In this document: one piece after another, positions 46,113 through 53,825 of the stretch
How positions within the stretch are numbered: the first letter of the stretch is position 1
Layout of the letters: every line of letters begins with the position of its first letter
Assembly: GCA_017407125.1 (NCBI GenBank)
Contig: JAFQXE010000039.1
Span: forward strand, 1-64,000
Length of the DNA: 64,000 nt
DNA from: Thermoguttaceae bacterium
GTDB taxonomy: Bacteria > Planctomycetota > Planctomycetia > Pirellulales > Thermoguttaceae
Direction of reading: 5' to 3'
Translations under genes and position numbers: made by a program
Notes under the pieces: generated by a model
What the model was told of the DNA's origin: nothing
Seen by the model: the letters and a program-made list of their open reading frames with translations, nothing else
The model's database searches: none

Positions 46113-48971
46113 TTATTGACCTTTTATACATCTGAAACCGATATGGCGGTCATGTTCGTTAGGCGAGCGGCCTGTTCGCTTTGCCGACCGGCATTCCTTG
46201 GCCTCATCGCTCCAACTGCCGCCGCGACTGACGCTGGAGGGACCGTCCAAAGAATCAACAGGATCTGTTACACTCCCGTCGGGATAATCTCCATACCGAT
46301 CCTGACATCTCTCTCGAAGGTTTCCGTGCATGTCGTACAATCCCCAAGGATTGGGATTCTTCGTTCCAACCATATGAGTTTGACTGCCGCTATTTGACGA
46401 ATACCACGCTATTTCGTCCAGATTTCCGGCATACGCTTCGGTTGTTCCAGCCCGGCAAGCGTATTCCCACTGCGTCTCCGTTGGAAGCTGCAATGAAAAA
46501 CCAAGAGCTGTACACCTTTTGCAAAACTTCTGACAATCAGTCAATATAACGCTCTCAACAGGTAAATCGTCGCCTTTGAAATAACTTGGATTGTTTCCCA
46601 TAATCGCTTTCCACTGTTTTTGAGTAACTTCCGTTTCCATCATCCAAAAACCTTTGGTTAGCGTTACATGATGCTGTTTTTCGTCGCTGTTGGGTCCAGA
46701 TTCTGACGATGGCGACCCCATAGTAAACTCCCCGGCGGGACACCATCGAAAAGCAAAATCGACGCCTTTAACAGTTACAACTCTGCGCTCGCCAGCAGCT
46801 TGACCGGGAGCAAATATGCTGCGCATCGTTCTCGCTCTTGCAAATGTCTCAATATAGGACATACAAATCAACGTTATAAAAACGCCAACAAGAGCGGCAA
46901 TGCTTCCCCAGATTAACTTTCCTTTTCTTTTATCTTTTTCTCGTTGAGTTTGCGGCGCTATTTGCTTATGTCGTTTAGATCCCTCGTTCAAAATGCAGGG
47001 GCGTTGATTAGCCCAAAGCTCTCGGATTCGGCTGAGGATTTTATCTGGCCGCCAGCCAAGCTTGTATTCACTTAATTGCCGAAGCGGTTCTATAATGCGT
47101 TCTTCTGGAAATGCGGCGTTGACATCGTCATATCCTGGCATGGCGGCAAGAATCGCCATGATGGCTTTGTCGAAAAACGACTTGACGCGGTCCTGATAAC
47201 GAACGTTATTGTCTTCAATCTTTTGCTGACATCTTTTAATCGCGTCGCTGCATTTGGATTTTCGTTCCGATTCAACTCGTTTCAGTTCTTGTTTTGCCTG
47301 TTCGTATTTTTTCCCGCACTGAAACTGTTCCAGGAAAATAAAGTACTGTTCATCCGTCAATTTGTCAGTTGAAACGCCAATGTCGTTCGCTGTACATTCA
47401 GGATTATTTGAGATCGCATTCTCCAGAGTTTGCCGTACATTATTCGACAAGTCTTTCCAAAGACTTTCTTTTCGTTCTGACCAGGCGTCAAACTGAGCTT
47501 GCGCCTGAGCAACGGCGGCATTTGCCTGCAGCAGCGATTCATGAGTATAATATTTCAATTGAACTATCGCGTTTTCCCATCCTGTATTTTCAGCTTGAAT
47601 AGCATACAAATCTTCTGGCAAAGACGGCAGTTGGATATTATTATACTGAATCGACGGTTGACTATCGATAAGCCCCGGAGTAAAGGTTACGTTAATATCC
47701 TCAATTACGGGTTTTTCAATAACGGCGTCTTGAGACTTTTCAGGAAGAGCAAACGAGTACTGTTGAAACGTTTTTCCCGTCAAAGCCCGTTGAACCTGAT
47801 TGACCAGTTCCACAACCGTTTCAGAAGTTTGCCTGGGAACTTCATACCGGCTTATCGGAGAAAGCTGATAAAACAACGAACCATGTTCTGTAACGTTGAA
47901 CGTTCCAATCTTGTACGGCAAAACCCTCTTGTTGAGAGTAAACGCCATTGAAACTTCTCGAAGGATGTCAGGAGAAACGTCAGCGTCTTGCGTCCAAACA
48001 AACAAAAGAACTTTGCATTCTTTTACTGCCTGCGCAATCGCTGAAGCATATTCCATCGTATAATTAACTCCAACGCGGTCAATAAAATACGAAATTCCCC
48101 GTTTTTTGAGTTCCTTTTCAATCGACGCAACAAGATCGGCATTAGAATGTCGATAGGAAATAAAAACGTCTCCTGTAACCAGAGGAGTTGTCTTTGTATC
48201 AACCGGCAAAGGAATGTCCCCTTCCAAACTGCACAACGGCGTTTGCTGCTTGTTGAGTTGTTTAGCAGTCTTTTCGACGTTGCTGCTAACGTACCCAACA
48301 ATTTGAGCAATGCTGTTATACCGATGATTCATTGCATCCAATAGATGAGCCGTGAATATGCCATGTTTGCGGTCATCCCATTCATACGCAGATTGTCCCT
48401 GTTTACAAGAGTTGAGAATCGCAACGTTAGAGTCAAATTCCGGCTCTTTTTCCTTTCTTCTTAGAACGATGTCCAGGGCGGCATTTTCTATAACCCTTTG
48501 GTCCGCGGCAGTAAACGTTTCCGCTTCGCCCCGTTCGCCGTCGTGGTTTTTCTGGCAGCAGTCCAAAATCAAACACGTGTTTTTTGCTCGAATTTTCGAC
48601 AATTTGTTCATCAGATCGTCAAATGGAACGCCCAGCTGTTCAACTTCATCTGGCGAGACGTCTAGCGGACACAAATACCGTTTTCCATTACGAACAACTC
48701 CATGTCCCCAAAAACCGAAAATAAACAGGTCAAGATTCTGATTCGCCAGATTGTCAAGATGAAGCAAAATTCTCAATCGGTTAGTCGGTCTAAAAAGACC
48801 CGACCGGGAATCAGTCATGAGCATAACCTCTTCATCTGAAAAGCAATAGTTATACTTCAGCGATTGCTCAATCGCTTCTGCGTCCTGTCGGGCGTACTTC
48901 AGTTCCGGCAGAATTTCGTATTCATTAATTCCAACTAACAGAGCCTGCTTTTTCATGGTCGTTTCTGACAT
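46113..48971 (-). CDS. Caspase-like peptidase - TIR - membrane helix - SUMF1/FGE-like fusion protein
   Basis: About 952 residues from ATG 48971 (SD GGAGAT). Domain order: C14 caspase-like peptidase (~5-250), with KQALLVGINEYEILPELKYA, His90 in FWGHGV and Cys139 in ILDCCQ; TIR domain (~267-395) from GDVFISYRHSNADLVASIEK, with VLLFVWTQDADVSPDILREV; a helical coiled-coil region (~410-670); one membrane helix (~682-708, WGSIAALVGVFITLICMSYI); and a SUMF1/FGE-sulfatase domain (~735-952) with WCPAGEFTMGSPSSES, ETEVTQKQW, LPTETQWEYACRAG and VSRGGSWSDE. The FGE catalytic Cys pair is missing, so that domain probably binds rather than modifies. Predicted defence or programmed-death effector (inference). 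Confidence 0.85.
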   Translation of the reverse strand: MSETTMKKQALLVGINEYEILPELKYARQDAEAIEQSLKYNYCFSDEEVMLMTDSRSGLFRPTNRLRILLHLDNLANQNLDLFIFGFWGHGVVRNGKRYLCPLDVSPDEVEQLGVPFDDLMNKLSKIRAKNTCLILDCCQKNHDGERGEAETFTAADQRVIENAALDIVLRRKEKEPEFDSNVAILNSCKQGQSAYEWDDRKHGIFTAHLLDAMNHRYNSIAQIVGYVSSNVEKTAKQLNKQQTPLCSLEGDIPLPVDTKTTPLVTGDVFISYRHSNADLVASIEKELKKRGISYFIDRVGVNYTMEYASAIAQAVKECKVLLFVWTQDADVSPDILREVSMAFTLNKRVLPYKIGTFNVTEHGSLFYQLSPISRYEVPRQTSETVVELVNQVQRALTGKTFQQYSFALPEKSQDAVIEKPVIEDINVTFTPGLIDSQPSIQYNNIQLPSLPEDLYAIQAENTGWENAIVQLKYYTHESLLQANAAVAQAQAQFDAWSERKESLWKDLSNNVRQTLENAISNNPECTANDIGVSTDKLTDEQYFIFLEQFQCGKKYEQAKQELKRVESERKSKCSDAIKRCQQKIEDNNVRYQDRVKSFFDKAIMAILAAMPGYDDVNAAFPEERIIEPLRQLSEYKLGWRPDKILSRIRELWANQRPCILNEGSKRHKQIAPQTQREKDKRKGKLIWGSIAALVGVFITLICMSYIETFARARTMRSIFAPGQAAGERRVVTVKGVDFAFRWCPAGEFTMGSPSSESGPNSDEKQHHVTLTKGFWMMETEVTQKQWKAIMGNNPSYFKGDDLPVESVILTDCQKFCKRCTALGFSLQLPTETQWEYACRAGTTEAYAGNLDEIAWYSSNSGSQTHMVGTKNPNPWGLYDMHGNLRERCQDRYGDYPDGSVTDPVDSLDGPSSVSRGGSWSDEAKECRSAKRTGRSPNEHDRHIGFRCIKGQ

Positions 48972-49017
48972 GGGAATATCTCCATATCCCAAAATAGTTA
49001 TATTTATGTATTATTAA

Positions 49018-49046
49018 ATTATAGTCGGAAAAAAAGAAAACGTCAA
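49018..49046 (-). promoter_or_regulatory. Strong sigma70-like promoter of the caspase/TIR gene
   Basis: Minus strand TTGACG, 17-bp spacer, TATAAT (49046 down to 49018), with a ~45 nt leader carrying the SD. Confidence 0.75.
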
Positions 49047-49101
49047 CAGGGGGGTAATGATTATCGAATTCGGACTCATTGCCAATTCTCTGTCAGCCCC
49101 G

Positions 49102-49129
49102 TTGACAAAACCGCCCAATTCGGTATGAT
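49102..49129 (+). promoter_or_regulatory. Sigma70-like promoter of pyrE
   Basis: TTGACA (49102-49107), 16-bp spacer, TATGAT (49124-49129). It points away from the caspase/TIR promoter; the two -35 boxes are ~55 bp apart. Confidence 0.75.
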
Positions 49130-49212
49130 TAATAGCAACGTCAAAGAAACAGAACCGTTCTGTTTACATTTTATATCATCAAGCTGTGTACAAGACATCT
49201 AAAATAGCGTCC

Positions 49213-49776
49213 ATGAACTACGACCCGATTGCATTAAAGAAGTTAATCAAAGACAACGCGTTAAAGTTTGGCGACTTCACTCTCGCCAGCGGCAAGAAAG
49301 CCAAGTACTATTGCGACAGCAAGCAGGTAACTCTCGATTCCGAGGGTCTGCGTTTGGTCGGAGAGGGTATGCTGGAAATTGTCAATAGCTTGCCGTTCCC
49401 GATTCAGGCGGTTGGCGGGATGGCAATCGGCGCCGATCCGATTACCGCGTCCGTTCTGTGCGCCGCCGCCGGGCAGAAAAAACCGCTTAAAGGGTTTATG
49501 GTTCGGAAAGAAGCCAAAGACCACGGCACCCAGAAATTCCTCGAAGGCCCCGTCAAGCCGGGCGACGAAGTCGTGATTGTCGAAGACGTCGTTACGACGG
49601 GCGGCTCGTCCCTCAAAGCGATTGAACGCTGCAACGAATTCGGGCTCAAAGTCAAGGCGGTTATCGCCATTCTTGACCGCATGGAAGGCGGACGCGAAAA
49701 CTTTGAAGCCGCCGGATACCCGCTTTACAGCCTGTTCACGATTCTTGACTTCGGTCTGACGCCGCCGAAAGAGTAA
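49213..49776 (+). CDS. pyrE: Orotate phosphoribosyltransferase
   Basis: 187 residues from ATG 49213 (MNYDPIALKKLIKDNALKFG); a GTG at 49186 would add nine residues. Motifs: FTLASGKKAKYYCDSKQVTL, the flexible-loop KEAKDHGTQKFLEG and the PRPP-binding VVIVEDVVTTGGSSLKAIER. It transfers phosphoribose from PRPP to orotate in pyrimidine synthesis. No SD is evident upstream. It shares an intergenic region with the divergent caspase/TIR gene. Confidence 0.95.
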   Translation: MNYDPIALKKLIKDNALKFGDFTLASGKKAKYYCDSKQVTLDSEGLRLVGEGMLEIVNSLPFPIQAVGGMAIGADPITASVLCAAAGQKKPLKGFMVRKEAKDHGTQKFLEGPVKPGDEVVIVEDVVTTGGSSLKAIERCNEFGLKVKAVIAILDRMEGGRENFEAAGYPLYSLFTILDFGLTPPKE

Positions 49777-49968
49777 TTAGCAATTTTCAATTAGCAATTA
49801 GCAATTACGCAAGCGGCGCGCAAAGTCCATTTGCAACTCGCGTAACTTTCTTGCCAATTGCGTTTTATATTTTTAAACACGAAAAACACGAAAAATCACG
49901 AAAATTTTAAAAAATAAATATAAAAAATCTTTCGTCTCTTTCGCTTATTTCGTGTATTTCGTGTTAAA
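49776..49968. repeat. Two adjacent intergenic palindromes after pyrE
   Basis: 49776-49866 is built of AATTAGCAATTAGCAATTA units with a TTGCGTAATTGC-like mirrored part around GCGGCGCGCAAAG. 49875-49966 is CGAAA-type palindrome copy 2: AAACACGAAAAACACGAAAA mirrored by TTTCGCTTATTTCGTGTATT then TCGTGTT. They fill the convergent gap between pyrE and the hydrolase gene. Confidence 0.82.
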
Positions 49969-49972
49969 AAAA

Positions 49973-50869
49973 CTATTCGGCAACAAAGGCGGTTAAGACG
50001 CCTGTTGATCCGAGGTAGTCCGCCAAAGCGTGCGTTGCGCCAACCTGATTGGTTACGTTGTAAATCGTAACTTTTTCTTTTTGAGAGGCGGGAACGCCGG
50101 CAACGCCGTCGCGTCCCATGGCTTCCGTCTGTCTGTCCGGAGTAACAAACCGATACCATTTCAGACCGGTGTCTGCACAATTAACCGTTAAATAACATCT
50201 GGTCTGACATTCCAGAGCTTTCTCCCTGCCGTAAACAAACGCGTAAGTCGGAACAGCCGGCGCGATAAGCAGAGATTGAATCTTCCCAGACGTTCCCGGC
50301 GCAGTTCTGCCGTAAACATTTCCGCCGGATAAAAGCTGACAGGCTCCCAAAACCGTATTGGCGCCAAAACTGTATCCAATCAGACGAATCTCGGCGCTTT
50401 CCGGCGCGGACTGCAGGAATCTCGCCAGATAAAAGCTCTCCCATTGGCTGCGATGTTCAGCGTTCGTCGCGTCCTGACGCATCGGCGCTCCGGTTCGAGC
50501 GGAATTCCAGAACCAGACAACGAGCTTGTAATTCTTGTCAGCAATAACCCGGTTAAGATACTGTCGAATCAGATAGCCGTCATTGATTGCAGAACATCTG
50601 TCCGCCAAATTCCCATGAATATAAATAAACGTCTTGCACCCTTCGGAATCCTTCCAGACGGCGTCCTTGTCAACCGGCGTCCAGCCCGTTGACGTCTCAG
50701 CAACAGCGCTAAACTCAGCGTCCATCTGTTCCGGAGTTGTACAGCCGCTGTGTCTATATGAATCTACGACGTAGAATTCTTCCGCTTGCGCCGCGCAAGA
50801 CGCAAAAAGAACTGTCAGCGCCGCGGCAGCGCAAAACAGACGCTTGGCTAAAGCAATATAATATTGCAT
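49973..50869 (-). CDS. Secreted alpha/beta-hydrolase-like protein
   Basis: 298 residues; SD AAAGGA before ATG 50869. Signal peptide ALAKRLFCAAAALTVLFASC ends near AAQAEE. Hydrolase features are the oxyanion-type FIYIHGNLADR, the nucleophile elbow LIGYSFGANTVLGA (Ser in G-Y-S-F-G), and a plausible His in GATHALADYLG near the C-terminus. It resembles DUF900-type or esterase-like periplasmic hydrolases; the substrate is unknown. There are six or seven cysteines, suggesting disulfides. Confidence 0.72.
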   Translation of the reverse strand: MQYYIALAKRLFCAAAALTVLFASCAAQAEEFYVVDSYRHSGCTTPEQMDAEFSAVAETSTGWTPVDKDAVWKDSEGCKTFIYIHGNLADRCSAINDGYLIRQYLNRVIADKNYKLVVWFWNSARTGAPMRQDATNAEHRSQWESFYLARFLQSAPESAEIRLIGYSFGANTVLGACQLLSGGNVYGRTAPGTSGKIQSLLIAPAVPTYAFVYGREKALECQTRCYLTVNCADTGLKWYRFVTPDRQTEAMGRDGVAGVPASQKEKVTIYNVTNQVGATHALADYLGSTGVLTAFVAE

Positions 50870-50921
50870 GATTATTCCTTTCGATTGGTTTAAATTTGTT
50901 GTATGAATTTATCAAACTACA

Positions 50922-50954
50922 AGAGTATTATACTCTTTTCGACAATCAAATCAA
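50922..50954 (-). promoter_or_regulatory. Promoter of the hydrolase gene with palindrome over the -10 box
   Basis: Minus strand TTGATT, 16-bp spacer, TATAAT (50954 down to 50927). AGAGTATTATACTCT (50922-50936) is a 15-bp palindrome around the -10 box and could be an operator. Confidence 0.5.
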
Positions 50955-51230
50955 CGTCGGTTCGATATAAATTTAACGAATTTAACGATTGTAAGGGCAA
51001 TTTTTGTCAAGACGATTTGATTAATTCAAGTCCATGAGAACTACGGAGCAAAAAAAATCGTTTTTTTTCGAAAAATCGGACGTTTTTTTCCACCGTTTCA
51101 AAATCGTAAGCTATAGATTAGTTGTAACGCTTGAGCGGGTAAAAGCCCTCAGGCATAAATAAAAATACTTTTGGTTCTGGCGCAGTACGATTACCGTCTG
51201 ACGCTGTACGTGAATAAGGAGTGTACCCCA
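50955..51230. other. Gap upstream of the small lipoprotein gene, nothing definite
   Basis: A/T-rich with runs such as AAAAAAATCGTTTTTTTTCG and GACGTTTTTTTCC. A weak inverted pair GAGCGGGTAAAAGCCCTC is at about 51133. I see no gene or RNA family here. Confidence 0.5.
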
Positions 51231-51551
51231 ATGAAAAAAGCCTTTTTACTTTCGTTTGTCGTTTTGACAGTCGCCCTGTCGGTTGGCTGCTCTAACGGTC
51301 TGCCTCGCAACTGCCTGCTGAGGAAATGGTTCTGCGGCAAAGAATGCTATCAGGAGTCTTGCTATACGCCTGACACCTGCTCGCCATGCTCAACATGCCC
51401 AACATGCCCGTCGTATTCGTCTGGCGGCGTTGTTGTTGGCGACCCCTTTGTTGCAGACTCCGGCTGCAGTTCCTGCTCCGCGCCGTCTCTTCCGGCTGCC
51501 ACGCCCACAATTACAACGCCCTCCCCGGCGCCAGTGTCCTACGGAAATTAA
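51231..51551 (+). CDS. Small Cys-rich lipoprotein
   Basis: 106 residues from ATG 51231, preceded by SD AAGGAG. Type II signal peptide MKKAFLLSFVVLTVALSVGC with the lipobox L-S-V-G-C, lipidated Cys ~20. The mature part has repeated Cys pairs (CGKECYQESCYTPDTCSPCS, TCPTCP) and a Ser/Pro/Ala tail, reminiscent of the Cys-rich linker of the porin array. It is likely an envelope-anchored, disulfide-linked protein. No domain recognised. A strong terminator follows. Confidence 0.8.
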   Translation: MKKAFLLSFVVLTVALSVGCSNGLPRNCLLRKWFCGKECYQESCYTPDTCSPCSTCPTCPSYSSGGVVVGDPFVADSGCSSCSAPSLPAATPTITTPSPAPVSYGN

Positions 51552-51570
51552 CATCAGGGTAGATGTTATC

Positions 51571-51630
51571 GACGTCAGTAAGCAAGAAACAAAATGCTGA
51601 TTGTTTGTTTCTGTACTGACGTCTTTTTTT
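51571..51630 (+). terminator. Terminator after the lipoprotein gene
   Basis: GACGTCAGTA (51571-51580) pairs with TACTGACGTC (51614-51623), an inner AGAAACAAA / TTTGTTTCT stem lies in between, and T7 follows. Confidence 0.88.
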
Positions 51631-51642
51631 ATAATGAGACGG

Positions 51643-52524
51643 TTAAAAGCCCGTTTTTTTAAATCCTGTCAGGGCTTTTATTAACAGTCTGAATTTGTTC
51701 CAACGAGAAATCGTCGGGCGGTTCGACCAGACGTTGAAATCAACTCGTCGAATCGCCTCGACGATTTTTTGTCCGCCCATAACAAAGAGCTTTATATCTG
51801 TCTTGAAACTGAGTGGAACACGGCTTACCAACGGACTTCCTTCTGTAAAATACGAGTCCGCCCAATCGCAAAGGCGAGACATCATTTCAATAAAAGCCGG
51901 GTTGTAAACTTCGTTCTGAAATTCTTCCAAAGAGTATCCGCATGAGATCATGTCGCTGAGGGGAACGTACCGTCTGGAATCGGATTTGCCGTTTGACGTC
52001 ATGCGGCGTTTATCTCTGGCGACGTCCTGCCAATGGTTCGCCAACTGCAATCCCGTACAGATTTTATCGGACAGCGCCAGGCTTTCTTCGTCTGTCGTTT
52101 GAGCTAAATGGAGAACGATTCTTCCCACAGGATTTGCAGAGAGTTTACAGTAATCCAGCAAGTCCTCTCTAGAATCGTACTCTTTTTGGGTTTGATCCAG
52201 ACGAAAGGCGGAAATCAAGTCAGCAAAGAGGGATTTCGGAATGGAATACTCCTCAACAATCGGCTTCAGAGCAATAAAAATCGGGTGTTCCGCCCTGTCC
52301 TGATAGCAGTCGTCAAGCTGGGAATTCCAGTCGTCCAAAGCCGTCAAAGCTGTTTGGTTGTCTGGCGATTCATCGCCTAAATCGTCCGCCCAGCGACAAA
52401 AAGAATAAACCGGATAGAAATCCTGTCTGACCTGTCGCGGAAGCAGAAAGCTGGCGACAGTAAAATTCTCGTAATGCTGACGAGTGTATTGTCGGCAGAA
52501 TTCCTGAGCGTCAGACAGGTTCAT
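51643..52524 (-). CDS. hpnC: Squalene/phytoene synthase family, HpnC-like
   Basis: 293 residues. The first Asp-rich motif is YSFCRWADDLGDES and the second LANHWQDVARDKRR; RRYVPLSDMISCGYSLEEF is the conserved Arg/Tyr region of the trans-isoprenyl head-to-head group. The FCRWADD start and 290-residue length match HpnC, which converts presqualene diphosphate to hydroxysqualene in the HpnCDE route to squalene and hopanoids. HpnD and HpnE are not adjacent. It follows lpxD by ~140 bp with a CGAAA-type palindrome in the gap. Confidence 0.82.
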   Translation of the reverse strand: MNLSDAQEFCRQYTRQHYENFTVASFLLPRQVRQDFYPVYSFCRWADDLGDESPDNQTALTALDDWNSQLDDCYQDRAEHPIFIALKPIVEEYSIPKSLFADLISAFRLDQTQKEYDSREDLLDYCKLSANPVGRIVLHLAQTTDEESLALSDKICTGLQLANHWQDVARDKRRMTSNGKSDSRRYVPLSDMISCGYSLEEFQNEVYNPAFIEMMSRLCDWADSYFTEGSPLVSRVPLSFKTDIKLFVMGGQKIVEAIRRVDFNVWSNRPTISRWNKFRLLIKALTGFKKTGF

Positions 52525-52539
52525 GATAGTATTTAAACA

Positions 52540-52637
52540 CGAAAAACACGAAATAAGCGAAAAAGACGAAAGTATTTTTAAAAATAATATTTTTAAATTT
52601 TCGTGTTATTTCGTCCCTTTTTGTGTATTTCGTGTTA
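52540..52637. repeat. CGAAA-type palindrome, copy 3
   Basis: AACACGAAAAACACGAAATA then AGCGAAAAAGACGAAAG, A/T centre, and mirrored TTTCGTGTTATTTCGTCCCT, GTGTATTTCGTGTT. It lies between hpnC and lpxD (both minus strand). Confidence 0.85.
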
Positions 52638-52666
52638 AAAAATTTGAGCGGAAAAAACGCCTGTTT

Positions 52667-53719
52667 TTACTCTTTCTGATTCTTTTTCTCTGCGCTCTCT
52701 TTTTCCAGCTTTTTGAGTCGGTTGTCGGCGTCGCGAAGTTGTTTTTTGAATTCCGGCAGTTTGGAAATCAGAGCGAATCTGAGCAGCTGTTCCCTTTCCG
52801 GATAGGCGGGCGCGCCGAGCATTTTAGCTCCCGGTTCGATATTGTTCATCACGCCGCATTTGGCGCCTAAAATCGCCATATCGCCGATTGTAACGTGATC
52901 TCGAATGCCAACCTGCCCCGCCATGACAACGTAATCCCCGGTGGTTACGCTGCCGGCAATTCCAACCTGAGCGCAAAGGAGATTGTGTTTTCCTATCTGG
53001 CAATTGTGCCCAATCATAACCAGATCGTCAATCTTTGTGCCGTCGCCGATTCGCGTTGCGCCGTAAGCGCCGCGGTCAATCGTACTGTTGGCGCCAACGT
53101 CGACGTCGTCTCCCAGAATGACGTTTCCCAGCTGAGCCGCCAAAGTATGTTTGCCTTCAACCTGCTTATATCCAAAGCCGTTAGCTCCTATCGACGCCCC
53201 CGCGCTGAGAATGCACCGTTTTCCAACAACGCAGTCTTCATGAACCACAACGCCAGGATAAAGAATAGAACCCTCGCCGATTTTCGCACCCGCCATGACG
53301 CAGGAATGAGGATGAAGAACGACGTTGTCCCCGATTTCCGCTTCCGCGCCAACGTAAACAAACGGATAAATTGTTACATTCACGCCGATTTTTGCCGATG
53401 GATCCAGGCTCGCCTGCAAGCTGACAAACGGCTCAGGCGCAACTCGCTGAGGACGAAACAGCTTTACGATTTTTGTAAAGGCGTCGTGAACGTCGTCAAC
53501 CATCAACGCTGGGATTCCAACGGACAAATCCGATTTGGGCATGACAACCGCAGACGCCTGCGTATTAAACAGCGTGTCGAGTCTGCCAACGTTGTCGATG
53601 AGCGTAATGTCGCCCGGTCCGGCTTCCGAAAGGATAGCGGCGTTTTCGATTACCGTAGAACCGTCGCCAACGAGGGTCGCGTTAACCAGTTTTGCCAGTT
53701 GGGAAAGTGTTTGTGCCAT
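52667..53719 (-). CDS. lpxD: UDP-3-O-acylglucosamine N-acyltransferase
   Basis: 350 residues. The N-terminal uridine-binding region (SQLAKLVNATLVGDG) is followed by a left-handed beta-helix of hexapeptide repeats (e.g. IGDNVVLHPHSCVMAGAKIG) and the catalytic-His segment VMIGHNCQIGKHNLL. The C-terminus is helical and charged. It transfers a hydroxyacyl chain to UDP-3-O-acyl-glucosamine in lipid A synthesis, so the organism makes LPS. Transcribed in line with aspS (upstream) and hpnC (downstream). Confidence 0.94.
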   Translation of the reverse strand: MAQTLSQLAKLVNATLVGDGSTVIENAAILSEAGPGDITLIDNVGRLDTLFNTQASAVVMPKSDLSVGIPALMVDDVHDAFTKIVKLFRPQRVAPEPFVSLQASLDPSAKIGVNVTIYPFVYVGAEAEIGDNVVLHPHSCVMAGAKIGEGSILYPGVVVHEDCVVGKRCILSAGASIGANGFGYKQVEGKHTLAAQLGNVILGDDVDVGANSTIDRGAYGATRIGDGTKIDDLVMIGHNCQIGKHNLLCAQVGIAGSVTTGDYVVMAGQVGIRDHVTIGDMAILGAKCGVMNNIEPGAKMLGAPAYPEREQLLRFALISKLPEFKKQLRDADNRLKKLEKESAEKKNQKE

Positions 53720-53726
53720 ATTGTGT

Positions 53727-53825
53727 GAGGGAATAGGGAGTAGGGAATAGGGAATAGAGGCAATAGGCAGTAGGCAGTAGGCAGTAGGAAAATTTTACTA
53801 CTGCCTCTTGCCTACTCCCTACTGC
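53727..53825. repeat. GCAGTAGGCAGTAGGCAGTAG-type palindrome
   Basis: GGGAATAGGGAGTAGGGAAT units and GGCAGTA units form the left arm; TACTGCCTCTTGCCTACTCC then CTACTGCCTA forms the right arm. It fills the lpxD-aspS gap. Related units are at 43137-43173 (gyrB 3' side) and 56232-56262 (after rnhA). Confidence 0.82.

Noticed and set aside
46113..46800. SUMF1 domain as an active formylglycine-generating enzyme
   Set aside because: The paired catalytic cysteines near the C-terminus are missing and there is no sulfatase gene in the window.
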